Source: Hygrophila difformis
Lineage: Eukaryota > Streptophyta > Magnoliopsida > Lamiales > Acanthaceae
Direction: 5' to 3'
NCBI GenBank assembly: GCA_030278955.1
Contig: JAOANR010000014.1
Location: 16,370,068-16,434,067, forward strand
Length of the DNA: 64,000 nt
The translations under genes and the position numbers were made by a program. Numbering within the stretch: position 1 is the stretch's first letter; every line of letters starts with the position of its first letter. The notes below the pieces were generated by a model. It did not search any database and was not told the DNA's origin. It was given only the letters and a program-made list of their open reading frames with translations. Below are positions 1-11,400 of this stretch, one piece after another.

Positions 1-268
1 AGAAAAGTATTAAGTTATTTATTAAAAAGTGTTTGAATCTATATTTTCAACATTAGTTGATTAATGTTGGAAAATTTTATTCAGTACTTTTGAATGGATA
101 TTCAGGACTTATGAGTAATAATTCAGGACTTATAAGTACTAAAAATGATCATTGTTGAAGTTCTTTGATAAAATCACTGAACATGATTATCAAAGTTTTT
201 TATATTTTTATATTTTTTGTGATCAGTTCATTATATTTATTCATTTAGTTAGCAGTTAATGACATATA

Positions 269-378
269 CTTCCTCCGTTTCTTTTTAAGTAGCACATTGG
301 GGGGTTTTATCACTATTAATTGAGTAACTTTGATTCGAATTTTTAATACAATTATATAAAATATAATATAGTCAAGTA
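269..378. mobile_element. Truncated Stowaway-like MITE
   Basis: One terminal inverted repeat (CTTCCTCCGTTTC) follows a TA dinucleotide, and the internal sequence matches the conserved interior of the full-length Stowaway-like copies elsewhere in the window. The other half is missing: homology stops near position 378, where sequence resembling a SINE 3' part (AGGCTCCCACCAC) begins. No gene was seen in positions 1-268, which are AT-rich. Confidence 0.6.
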
Positions 379-444
379 GGCTCCCACCACACTTTCTCAG
401 TATTCCGCTTCTCGAAAAATATATATATATATATATAAAAATGA

Positions 445-2390
445 CGTGGGACATTTTAACACTTGGCAAATCACTGGATTTCTTAACTTCAGTGCAAGTT
501 TGATTCCCAATCCAACACTACTGGGACATTTTGAACGATTCTGCTACAAATTTTGTGTAACTCAGGTCAGATAAGTGGGTGTTTGTTTTCACGTTTTGAA
601 ATGAATTATTTGATTATAGCGTTTTTAAAACGCAAATAAGTAGATTAAAGTGTTTGGTCGAAAAAATTGAATAAGTGATTATCTGCGATATGATTAAAAC
701 TTGCAGCAGTTTTTTTGCAGCAAGAAATTGGTGCGGTTGGGAGACTGCGTTTTGATAGCCTAAATATTTTACCAAAATATCCCTGAAAATAAAGAAAGAA
801 TAGAATATAAATCTTTCTTTCTTTCATTCTGCCGTCGTATCAAATTAGTTTTCCTTCCACCAAGCCACCGCCGCTGTCTCCATAACGCCGTTTTCACATC
901 CAGCCACATAATTGTTTCATCAATTATTATTTGATGTCTACTAAAATATTATATGGAAATGTAAAAATATTATATTTTTTAAAAAATAAAATTGATATAC
1001 AAAAGAATTTAAATATATATTGTTGGAAAATCATGAATAAAAATATTATAACATAAATAAGATAAGGAAATTGAACATTAATTTAATTTTTTTACTCATA
1101 CCCTTTGTGGTAATTTTACAACTTGAAAACACAAAGCCAAACACTTTAATTATCTGATTATTGCGATTTGAAACAGTATAAGCTAAACCAAACATTTCAT
1201 TTTCTGCAGCACGTTTTGTTACAGCAATTATCTGATTATCCATTTTCAAAACGCTACAGCAATTTTTAAAACGCTGAAACAAACGCCCACTAAATGAAAT
1301 ATGAACTTCTCTGTGTCAGCAAGAAATCCATATCCACATGGGTTAAATGACAGGAACATTAGTATGGTTACGGAGGCTAAAAACTACAATAAGAAAACTT
1401 TTAAGGCCCTCTGGTATTGAACTCTGGCAGCACCTAATTCCCGCGCAGCTCACTCAACAACAACATCTTTAGCAGAGCAGAAAGAAATTAAAGCCATTCA
1501 ATTTCATAAAAAATTTCATCAATGTCCTGTTTCCAGGGAATAATCATGGCATCCCACTATGCTAGTCCTTTTGGCGTCAGAAAAGGTGAACGGTTCTAGT
1601 AACATGAAAGTTGCCAAGTTTCGATGGGTCAAGTTTCTGAGTTGGTCTTAACAGGTTGAAGCCACCTAATTCTTAATCCTTACTTGGGAGTCAGATTTTG
1701 ACATATCAGTAACTTTGATATTTTGACTAATTCGGAAGCCACCTAATTCTTAATCCTTACTTTGGAGGGTTGAAAGAAGTGTCACAGTTCATGACCATTT
1801 TTGGGCTAACTGAACGCCAGAGCCCCTTGCCAATGCCTAAAGTATATGGAAAAATCAAGTTCCCACACTTGAAATTGGCGGCCAGGCTTTGCTCTGATGA
1901 CACCTTTTGTGATGCTTTTGGGATCAGGTCTGGATGTGACGGTTTTATTACAATCTACAATTACATCTTCAAAGGATTCAAAGTAAAAGAAAACAGAACA
2001 AAGAAGAAATATTTTCAGCATTTTTGAAAGCTCTGATGGTTTTTCTCAGCTAAAATATTCAATAGGCAAGTATATACATAGGCCAGCATTACCAAAAAGC
2101 ATCAGTTTGCAATAAAAAAATGAATGCTGAACCTTTTACTTGTTAAGGAGTTTGGGATTAGTTTATCTCGTGGTTGCCTCTCAACTTTCAATCTACTTTT
2201 CGAATTAACGAATATCAACCTAACTATATAATTGTGAACTCTTTAGTTATTATGATAGATGTTGATTATGTTAATATGGGAGTGAATTTTATTATATTAA
2301 GAAACACACAGAGTTTCTGGACAAACATCCTAATCATGACAAAACACAAAGCAAATTAAGACATACAACCCTTAATGCAAAACCACGAAT
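445..2390. repeat. 3' flank of BAHD gene 1, duplicated at 30.8-32.7 kb
   Basis: This non-coding stretch aligns over most of its length with 30795-32690. Examples are the shared words GAACGGTTCTAGTAAC, TTGGCGGCCAGGCTTTG and GTTTATCTCGTGGTTGC. It lies directly downstream of the stop codon of BAHD gene 1. The two copies differ mainly by clean insertions: a Harbinger-like MITE here, and a Mutator-like MITE, an hAT-like MITE and a retroposon in the other copy. I see no protein-coding capacity; short reading frames here are interrupted and not shared between the copies. Confidence 0.7.
575..1290. mobile_element. PIF/Harbinger-like MITE, 716 bp, TSD TAA
   Basis: The ends are inverted repeats: GTGGGTGTTTGTTT at the left and, reverse-complemented from the right, GTGGGCGTTTGTTT. 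TAA is duplicated at 572-574 and 1291-1293. The paralogous stretch near 30905 carries the uninterrupted site CAGATAAATGAAA, an empty site that fixes both borders. A 3-bp TAA target duplication is typical of PIF/Harbinger elements. There is no transposase reading frame, so the element is non-autonomous. Confidence 0.75.
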
Positions 2391-2396
2391 TTTTTT

Positions 2397-5197
2397 TTAC
2401 AATGCTGAGGTGCTCAATACTGTCCTCTCCCCAGTATTTAATCCATCCTCATCATTTCCCTTTTTTAGCAACATTTCAAGCTCGGTAACAAACACTTTCA
2501 TTGCATACCCCGGTAGGCTGACTGGAACCAAAATTCCCTTCTCTCCTTCCTTATTCGTAAATGGAATGTAGAAGGTAGCAAGGCCGGACTTGGCCGGTCC
2601 GCCATATGCAGCCTTCCCCCACCCAAAGTCCACATCTCCAAACCCAGCATGGGTCAAATCGGAAACAAGGTACGTTCTCACCAGAGCCATAATAGGCCGT
2701 CCTTTGATCACCATGAGGTCCGCCACCGATTTCATGTACTCCTCCGTCACATCGGACTTGGTCTTCCTCACCAGATCCACCGCATAGTGGAGCGGACTTT
2801 TTGACAATTTCTCAGCAGTGGAGACCGCTGCTGGGGAGGCAAAAGCATTGCCGTAGTATCTGTTCGAAAGAATTAACAAAATTATAAACAAATATACTTT
2901 TCTTGTAGCTTAAAGGGCTTCTTGTTTCAGATACAGGTTCAAAGTGCATCTCAACCATTCAATTATGAATGAAATAAATAGTCATTGTTTCTTATCTAAA
3001 ACCATTCAGTTTTGGATAAGATAGTGATTGATAATACCCTGCAGGGAGCGGTGGATTGAACCGTCGCCTAGCGTTGACGAGGCACAGAATTCTAACCTCC
3101 TCATCGGATTCTGGAGAGATCGCAATTGTGCGGCAGCGCCATATGGAGGCGGTGATAATTTCAAAGGTGGAACATTTGTGAAGGCGGGGAGGCAAGTGGC
3201 GGCGGAGGGCGGAGACTTCCTTAGCACCAAAGAAGAACGCGCGATGGACCATATCATCAAACGAGATATTTAAAGTCCCCTTAGGGTCAAGTACTTGGTC
3301 GTATTCACGGTGCGTGCACGAGACATAGGGCGGGTCACGCGCGTTCAACAGCTCTCTTTGCCAAACGGGTGGGATGGATGGCATTTGGGCACCACGAGCT
3401 AGCTCGCCTATGGCGCTCATAAATTGAACAATGCCTACAGCATCGCTCATGGTATGGTTAAGGCGAAGCGCAAAGATGAAGCCACTGAATTTCAACCGTG
3501 TCACCTGTAAAATTATATTTACATATTAATTTCACAAGAAAATAAAAAACAATACTCCTTCTGCCACATTTAACCTGTCTTGTTTGATTTGTGCACTCAA
3601 TCCAATGCACTTTTTCAACATTTAATATCTTAAAATATGTACAACGAAAAATTATGTAAAATATATATTGTAAAACTACATGATTATACGATTCTGATAA
3701 GACCCAACTCGACTATTTTTCTCTAAATATATACCTACAATAAAATTGAGTCAAATTTAAATAGCAAACAGTGCCAAAAAGTCAAACATGACATGGTACA
3801 CGGGATGGAGGGAGTAGTATATAATTATGTAGGAATAAATACCCAAATAATCCTGTAAGTTTCACTATTAGTCAATTTGATCAATAAAATATTTGATTAA
3901 CCCAAATGGACCAATAACTTTTATATTTTAGTCTAAAAAATAGTCTCGTGCAATTAATATCCAATTTTAGGCCCTTACACTTTTAACTTGTTAACTTTTA
4001 CCACCAAAAAGTTTTAAATTTTTGCAATTTATATTTCTAAAAGTAAAGACTAAACTGCAAAAATTTAAAATTTTTGGAGGTAACAGTGAAGAATTTACAA
4101 GTTTAGGGGATTAATAATGGAATTTAAATACATTTAGAACTGCTTCGGCTAAAATATGAAAATTATAGGATTATTTGGGTTAATCAAAAATTTAATGGAG
4201 CAAAGTGATTAATAATGAAACTTGCAAGATCATTTGGGTATTTATTCCTATAATTTATACTACTGCGGAAAGGGTTATGTAGAGTGTAGATTTATATACC
4301 AAAAGACAAGTCACTTGGTACGGAGTAATATGTTTCCATAATAGTATTTAACATAGTTATTAATATCTCGATCTTGATCTTAAGATCCATGATTCTATAT
4401 CCTACTCCTTAAAAATGATCCAGATCATTGTAAAATCATAAATTTAACTTAGTAGGATCTCACGATCCTATACGATTCGATCCTACCAAAATTTGAAATG
4501 CCCCCAAAATCTCATGTTTATTAGTATAAAATTTGCCTTGAATTTTATTTTCCACTGTTTATAGTGTTTTATCGCTTAATTTACCTAATAATATTATATG
4601 TTATGCTTTCACTTATTAATAAGTATACTTATCTTTATCTACCGTTGCAATTTAGTAGGGTTTTAGGATATAAATTCGATATTACGATATTCCGATCTTG
4701 CAAAGATAAAAACGTTCCAAGCTAAGATATCGATCTTGATAACATTGGTATTAAGTACATACCTGAATGAGCAACAAAGGGCAATCAAGGATTCCGGTGG
4801 AACCGGGGACGTCGTAAAGCAGCTCCTCTAGACAAGGGAACGGCGGGTAGAGGTGGTCGCCAAATTCTTCCACGGTCACATCCGCATCGGCCTCAATGAA
4901 CATGACACCCTCTTCATTGCAGTCTACCACCAGCTTCCGGGCAGCGTGCTCCCTTAGCCGCCCGGCGAATGGGTAGTAGAAAACCAGGGCCTCAGAGACC
5001 GCCCGACGGATGACCGCGACGGGGTCCTGTCCGGCCATGGAGGTATTCCTTCTGTAGAAGTGGATGTTCGGAATTTGAAAGCGAAGGCCCTCCTGGTCAT
5101 CGATGTCCGAGAGAGGCTTCAATTCGCGGGGCGTGGGCTTGGCCGGCCGGATCAGCTCGGGCGTCCCCCTTCTGACTTGGAAGGTTAATGCTGCCAT
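2397..5197 (-). CDS. BAHD acyltransferase, three exons (gene 1)
   Basis: The product is a predicted BAHD acyl-CoA-dependent O-acyltransferase of 454 residues, in the normal size range for the family. Exons are 4763-5197, 3038-3504 and 2397-2859. Intron 1 has donor CAG|GTATGT and acceptor TTTTACAG|GTG; intron 2 has donor GG|GTATTA and acceptor CGAACAG|A. The HxxxD catalytic motif is H162-T-M-S-D166, and the structural DFGWG motif is at 378-382. The N-terminus ([28 protein letters not shown]) is most like benzyl alcohol O-benzoyltransferase and methanol O-anthraniloyltransferase-type enzymes, which esterify small alcohols in the cytosol; the substrate cannot be read from sequence. The start is the first ATG after a TATA box. 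Compared with gene 2 it lacks six residues just after the DFGWG region ([10 protein letters not shown]), an in-frame 18-bp loss. Intron 1 is 1258 bp because of three MITEs. Confidence 0.9.
3555..3814. mobile_element. Stowaway-like MITE in intron 1 of BAHD gene 1
   Basis: It has CTCCTTCTGCC at the left and GGATGGAGGGAG at the right, flanked by TA at 3553-3554 and 3815-3816. The interior has the ACGATTCTGATAAGA-type segment found in the other Stowaway copies. The matching intron of BAHD gene 2 (58454-58768) lacks it. Confidence 0.75.
3831..4250. mobile_element. Foldback MITE in intron 1 of BAHD gene 1
   Basis: The ends AGGAATAAATACCCAAAT and ATTTGGGTATTTATTCCT are inverted repeats, and the complementarity continues inward (CCAATTTTAGG, ATTTTTGGAGG), so much of the 420 bp can fold back. 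The flanks TAATTATG and TAATTTAT may be a decayed target duplication. It is absent from the matching intron of gene 2. The superfamily is uncertain. Confidence 0.6.
4352..4747. mobile_element. hAT-like MITE next to the intron 1 donor site
   Basis: Near-repeats GTATTTAA (4344-4351) and GTATTAAG (4748-4755) flank a 396-bp segment. Its ends are imperfect inverted repeats: CATAGTTATTAATAT and, reverse-complemented from the right, CAATGTTATCAAGAT. The intron of BAHD gene 2 is uninterrupted here (CATAATATTTAAGTACGTACCTG on the plus strand). An 8-bp duplication suggests the hAT superfamily. The right border lies 15 bp from the end of exon 1. Confidence 0.6.
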
Positions 5198-5230
5198 CTT
5201 TATGTAAATGGATTGCTTTGGAGGGCATTT

Positions 5231-5240
5231 AATTTATATA
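5231..5240 (-). promoter_or_regulatory. TATA box of BAHD gene 1
   Basis: TATATAAATT reads on the minus strand about 35-45 bp upstream of the gene 1 start codon. BAHD gene 2 has TATAAATTAA at a similar place, and further upstream both share a GGCGTCAA[C/A]CAATCACAAT segment (minus-strand promoters; sequence quoted from the plus strand). Confidence 0.5.
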
Positions 5241-5393
5241 CCCTACAAAGAGCCGTGCGAAAGCAGTATCTAGTTATCTACTATCTACTTTACTGGCGTC
5301 AACCAATCACAATAATTGGTAGAAAAAGTGTATATATATCATCACTTGCAGTATTATACTTCTATATTAATCTTTCTTTTCTCTAAACAACCA

Positions 5394-5537
5394 ATACATG
5401 AAAGGGTGGTGGGCTCATGCCACACCAATTACGAATGAATAAAAAGGGTGGGATAGGGGCTAGGGTGGGAATCGAACTCCAACCTATAGGTCGGGAGTCG
5501 AGGGACTTGACTACGGGTAAGTTCACATCCCCACTTC
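5394..5537 (-). mobile_element. tRNA-derived SINE copy
   Basis: The minus strand holds GTTCGATTCCCACC, an RNA polymerase III B-box-like motif. About 50 bp upstream is GGGGATGTGAACTTACC, as in the clearly bounded SINE at 32798-33189. The 3' part (TGTGGCATGAGCCCACCACC) also matches that copy. I see no tail or target duplication, so the borders are approximate. Confidence 0.5.
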
Positions 5538-5986
5538 TATATATTTTCTTCATTTTTTTTTTTTGCAAATTAAAGCCATTTAAGGCCTGAAAACTTCTAT
5601 AATTAATAAAAATAGTTAATAATATATATTTAAAAAATAACTGAATATACATTATAAATTAATACATCTGTTATATGATATAAATATAATATAAAATTAA
5701 ATTTAACCGGATAACAGGATGAATGAAAGAGTGAGGAGTTAAAATTTGACTTGAGGATGTAGCCATCTCCATCAAAGCAACTCTAACAACTTCACTTTTT
5801 TTTACATATCAATTTCTCACTCTGTCACGTCATCAAGCAACTCCATCTGATTTTTCATACCCAATAAAAGTAACTCAACCTCTTCGACATCACTGACTTT
5901 ATTTACACAGACTTTTAAAACAATACTATAATAAAATCTTTTTTATTAATTTTATTAATTAATTATATTTATTCAATAATAATATA

Positions 5987-6244
5987 CTTCCTCCATTTTT
6001 TAAAGATAACTACAGACCCACTCAACACGCAGTCCAATGCACATTTTAAATCATTAATAATTCAAATTCGGTACATGAAAAATTCTAAAAGTTCGATATT
6101 TTAAATCTATAAGACGAGACGAATCTAACAAGATCACACTTTGCTATATTTTAACTTGTATAACCATGAGAAAACTTTAAGTCAAAGTATATAAATGAAC
6201 AGTACTCATTGATCAACAGTACCTAACAAAAAAAACGGAGGGAG
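5987..6244. mobile_element. Stowaway-like MITE, 258 bp
   Basis: CTTCCTCCATTTTT and AAAACGGAGGGAG are at the ends, with TA at 5985-5986 and 6245-6246. The interior contains GACGAATCTAACAAGATC. It is the intact relative of the outer element at 14449-14969. Confidence 0.75.
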
Positions 6245-6250
6245 TATAAA

Positions 6251-6338
6251 AGAAGGAAAACAAAAACAATATAAAAACAAAAAACTAGAAATAAAGAAGG
6301 AAAACAAAAACAATATAAAAACAAAAAACTGGAAATAA
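6251..6338. repeat. 44-bp tandem duplication
   Basis: Two adjacent copies of an A-rich 44-bp unit beginning AGAAGGAAAACAAAAAC occupy 6251-6294 and 6295-6338, with one visible difference. The array sits next to the right end of a Stowaway MITE. Confidence 0.7.
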
Positions 6339-6549
6339 AGAAAATGAGAACAAAAAAATGTACAAAAAAAGTTGGACAGTACGTGCCCAGCATAGCTACT
6401 CCCTACTCCGGAGTGCTGATGTGGCGTGGCTTTGGAGGTTGCTAACCTTAGCTTCTCTAACGATAATACCTCACGTGTCACATCAGCACCTCAAAAGTTA
6501 AATATCTCCAGTAGAGATAGGGTACAGACTCAGTATGGGTCTGTACGTG

Positions 6550-7600
6550 CAGTTATAATGAAAAATTATCTTTAAGTAATAAAGTAATTCATGTGGTTGA
6601 GTGATTTTGTGTGATGGATCAAAATCAAATCTCAATCACCCCAAATATCAACTGTGATCGTTCCGAACTTGGTGTAAACTCAATTTAATCAACAAAATCA
6701 GTCTTGAAGATGAATCTACACCTTCCAAGGATCTCATAACCATTTTCATAATCCAAAACAGTCGCCGGAAAGAAGTGGGCTCGCCGGAGAAGAAAGGTGA
6801 ATAGTGAATCCGACGATCCTCCAAACTCTTTCAAAAATGGTGAAGCTTATGTGCATTCAACTCCTTTCGACATGAGGATCACAAATATGTGCTCGGATTT
6901 CAGAAACACTAACCGTAACTCAAGATGACGAAAGTTGGCCGGAATTTATCAAAACTTGGCCGGAAAATGGTTACTCTTAGCCAGAAGTTGTTTCTTCACC
7001 GATTTCAGGGAGTATTATATCAATTTCAATCGAAATCATCTATTCATTACAACCGTAAACTCAAATAACACTTCCGATCAACATACAATAACATCGATAG
7101 AAATTTTGGGATCAACTTTTACAAACTACATTCAGTCACATAACTACTTCCAAAATGTTACAAAATACATGATGAATATGCTAGTGTACCGAGGAGCTCT
7201 GATATCACAAGAATGAACGATGGATTCTATCACCAGACCACCACGAACAGACATTACAATTTATAATATATTTGTATCACATAAACAAATGTTTATCATC
7301 ACACCATGTTACGTATACATCACATAAGACACTCTGAGACATCACATGAAGCCACGCTTCCCATACACCATGTACCGCATCACAGTTATGCATCCCATCA
7401 CATTATATTACGTATGCATCACATGAAACTCCTTTAGACATCACATGAATATACTCCATCCATCATAAAAGCATTTCACCCATCATATAAAATGGTGCCT
7501 GCAGGTGCAGGCACCTGCACTGTAGCCATATCCAAATATCTCTACCTATAAATAAAACTCTTCCCCAAAAAGTAGGTATTTAGGGGACTCATTTACTGTT
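6550..7600. other. Intergenic DNA, no gene recognised
   Basis: I find no conserved reading frame here. The stretch includes a GCCGGAAA-rich patch near 6765-6965 and several ATCACAT(G) words near 7260-7450. A short inverted repeat, GGTGCCTGCA/TGCAGGCACC with a 2-bp spacer, lies near 7494-7515. One open frame of 93 codons at 6935-7216 has no recognisable similarity and I do not call it a gene. Confidence 0.5.
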
Positions 7601-7603
7601 ATA

Positions 7604-7863
7604 CTACCTCCGTTCCTTTTTAAATGTCACGGACCCACATTTCACGCAATCCAATACACATTTCCACTCTTCAATAACTCAAAGTGCGTACAAGTAAAAA
7701 TTATGAAACTTTAATATTCTAAATCTATACGATTAGATGAATCTAACAAGATCTCACTTGACTATTTTTTGTCCTATATAACTGTATTAAAAAGTTGAAT
7801 CAAAGTTACTCAATGAACAGTAACAGAACTCCTACCGTGTCAAATAAGAAGGAACGGAGGAAG
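7604..7863. mobile_element. Stowaway-like MITE, 260 bp
   Basis: CTACCTCCGTTCC and GGAACGGAGGAAG form the inverted ends, and TA flanks at 7602-7603 and 7864-7865. The interior has GATTAGATGAATCTAACAAG, as in related copies. Confidence 0.8.
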
Positions 7864-7964
7864 TATTTATTATATCATTTATATTTTAATTTATCAACTA
7901 TAAAAAATAATTTAATTTTTAGATAAATAATAAAATTTAATAGTACGTCAATTATTTTAATTTT

Positions 7965-8346
7965 TGTTATAGAAATAATGATATATATATAATGATATAT
8001 ATATATGTGAGTATAAATTATATGTGTAATAATATGTTTGTTGTGTATATATATAAGCTTGAGCTTAGGAGTGGTAATGACTATAATTATCTTAAGAAAA
8101 CAATAATGAACAAAAGAGCAAAGGTAGAGAAAATAGCAAGATGAGGAGATTGTATTATTTTCTATATCATCTCAATGAACAAACTCATCTATTTATAGGC
8201 AAATATAATCCACCTTGTATTACATTAAGAGCCACCTTGTATGACATTAAGAGCCACCTTATATGACATTAATAGCCACCATATTTTACTCTCTCATCAT
8301 AGCAAGACATTCAATATGCATGTTTTTAATGCATGTATCTAGAACA
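7965..8346 (-). repeat. E1 3' LTR
   Basis: On the minus strand it starts TGTTCTAGATACATG and ends TTTCTATAACA. It is preceded by the AGGGGGAG polypurine tract at about 8347-8354. Confidence 0.95.
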
Positions 8347-8474
8347 CTCCCCCTGAATGTCTTGAATACAAAGAATATGCCTCGTTAAAACCTTACTAGG
8401 AAAAAACCCTTTGGGAAAAAATCCAAGTTTGGAAAAAGAGTACATGATTCTTGTGTATTTACTTCTCCCCCTCA

Positions 8475-11400
8475 TCAGTTGAGATTCCTCAGTTGGCGCA
8501 TCCCGATACGTTTCACCAATTTTTCGAATGTTGCAGTTGGTAGTGCCTTGGTAAATAAATTTGCAAGATTATCAGCTGAACGGATTTGTTGCACATCTAT
8601 TTCACCATTTTTCTGTAGATCATGAGTGAAGAAAAATTTTGGTGAAATATGTTTCGTTCTATCTCCTTTAATATACCCTCCCTTCAATTGTGCTATACAG
8701 GCTGCATTATCCTCATATAAAACTGTTGGGGGTATTTTCTCTTCAGTAGTTATGCTACAATTTTTCAGTATATGGTGCATCAGAGATCGCAACCATACAC
8801 ATTCTCGACTTGCTTCATGGATTGCTAAAATTTCAGCATGATTTGAGGAAGTAGCAGTCAAAGTCTGCTTCATTGATCTCCATGAAATTGCAGTACCACC
8901 GCATGTAAAAATATAGCCAGTTTGAGATTTGGCTTTATGCGGATCTGACAAATATCCAGCATCAGCAAAGCCGATTATTTCATGTCGAGAATTATTTGGG
9001 TAAAATAACCCAAGATCAATAGTTCCTTGGAGATAGCGAAATATATGTTTAATTCCATTCCAATGTCGTTTTGTAGGAGATGAACTGAATCTCGCTAATA
9101 AATTTACTGCAAATGATATATCTGGTCTAGTGCAGTTTGCGAGATACATTAAAGCACCTATGGCACTTAAATATGGGACCTCTGGTTCAAGAATTTGTTC
9201 ACCTTCCTCTTGTGGTCTAAACGGATCCTTTTTATATCAAGTGATCTTACGACCATTGGAGTACTCAATGGATGTGATTTATCCATATAAAATCGCTTTA
9301 ATACTCTCTGAGTATAAGTTGTCTGATGAACAAAAGTTCCATCATTTAAATATTCAATTTGCAGACCAAGGCATGATTTGGTTTTACCAAAATCTTTAAT
9401 TTCAAACTCCTTTTTCAGGTATTCAACAGCATTTTGAAGCTCCTCTGGAGTTCCAATCAAGTTGAGATCATCAACATAAACTGCAATAATTACAAACCCT
9501 TGTCCATTTTTCTTAATGAAAATACATGGACAAATTGGGTCATTTGTATAACCCTCTTGTATCAATGACTCACTGAGTCGGTTATACCACATTCGCCCGG
9601 ACTGTTTCAGTCCATATAGGGATTTTTGTAATTTAATGGAATACATATGTCTAGGATTTGATTCATATGTCTCTGACATTTTTAATCCTTCTGGGACCTT
9701 CATATAGATATCTGTATCTAAATTTCCATATAGATACGCAGTAATAACATCCATTAATCTCATTTCAAGATTTTGATGGACCGCTAAACTGATAAGATAT
9801 CTAAATGTTATTCCATCCATTACAGGGGAATATGTTTCCTCATAATCAAATCCGGGTCTCTGTGAGAACCCTTGGGCAACTAATCTCGCTTTGTATCTGA
9901 CAATTTCATTATTGTCATTTCTTTTTCGGACAAAGACCCATCTGTATCCAACTGGTTTTATACTTTCTGGTGTTTTGGCAATCGGTCCAAACACATTTCG
10001 TCTAGCCAGGGAATCCAATTCAGATTGGATTGCATCTTTCCATTTTGGCCAATCTTTTCTTTTCCGACATTCATCAACCGAATTTGGTTCATGATCCTCG
10101 TCATCATTTATGATGTCAAGTGCTATGTGGTACGAGAATACATTATCTATGATAATTGCATCTCGATTCCAAACATTTCTGCTTGTGACAAAATTGATTG
10201 ATATTTCATTATTTTCAAGTTCATTCTCCTCTGGAGCTGCAAGTTCCTGCTCATCTGGAGCTATTTGCTCTTCAAGAGCGTCTTTTTCCTCTGGAATATT
10301 TTCTGTAATTTTGTCACTTTCAATGATTTGTGATCCTCTTTTCTTTCGAGGATTTTTATCTTTTGAACCTGGTGGTCTACCACGCTTTAAGCGTGCAGTA
10401 GATTCATCTTTGGCACTTGTAATTGGTCCCTCTGGGACATTAATTTTGATTGGAACATTTGCTGCCGGTATATGAGATTTAGTTACTCTTTTAGAGTCGC
10501 ATAATGCATCCGGCAATTGATTTGCAATACTCTGCAAATGTACAATTCTTTGTACTTCTAGTTCACAATCATTTGTACGAGGATCGAAGAAATCTAATGG
10601 TGTTTTCCAGTTGATTTCTTTTTCTTTCTTTGGTTGATTTCTATCTCCCCCTAATGTCGGGAAATGAGATTCGTCAAAATGACAATCTTTGAATTTCGCA
10701 GTAAATAAATCACCAGTTAATGGTTCGAGATATCGAATAATCGATGGTGATTCATACCCGACATATATTCCCAATCTACGTTGGGGACCCATCTTTGTGC
10801 GCTGAGGTGGTGCAATCGGGACATACACAGCGCAACCAAATATTCTGAGATGGGATATATTGGGTTCATGCCCAAATGTTAATTGTATAGGGGAGTATTC
10901 ATGATAATGTGTCGGCCTTAACCGCACCAATTTTGCTGCATGTAATATTGCATGCCCCCAAGCTGTCAATGGCAATCCAGATCTCATTAATAATGGTCTG
11001 GCAATTAATTGTAAACGCTTTATAAGCGATTCAGCAAGTCCATTCTGTGTATGGACATGAGCAACAGGATGCTCAACTGTTATGCCAATTGACATGCAGT
11101 ATTCATCAAACCTCTGGGATGAATATTCACCAGCATTATCCAATCGGATATTTTTTATTGTATAATCAGGGAACTGTGCTCGTAATTTAATAATTTGAGC
11201 AAGTAATTTTGCAAACGCATGGTTACGAGATGATAATAATGATACATTGGACCATCGTGTTGATGCATCAATTAGCACCATAAAATATTTAAATGGTCCA
11301 CATGGTGGATCTATAGGTCCACATATATCACCCTGAATTCTTTCAAGAAAACTGGGGCTTTCAGTTCCCACTTTCGTTGGTGAATGTTTGGAAATCAATT

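Noticed and set aside
1770..2027. 85-codon open frame in the BAHD 3' flank
   Set aside because: The paralogous copy at about 31380-31970 does not keep the frame, so it is not conserved coding sequence.
3028..3273. Plus-strand open frame across BAHD exon 2
   Set aside because: It is the reverse-strand shadow of the GC-rich exon.
6935..7216. 93-codon open frame upstream of E1
   Set aside because: No similarity recognised, AT-rich context, no exon signals; expected by chance.
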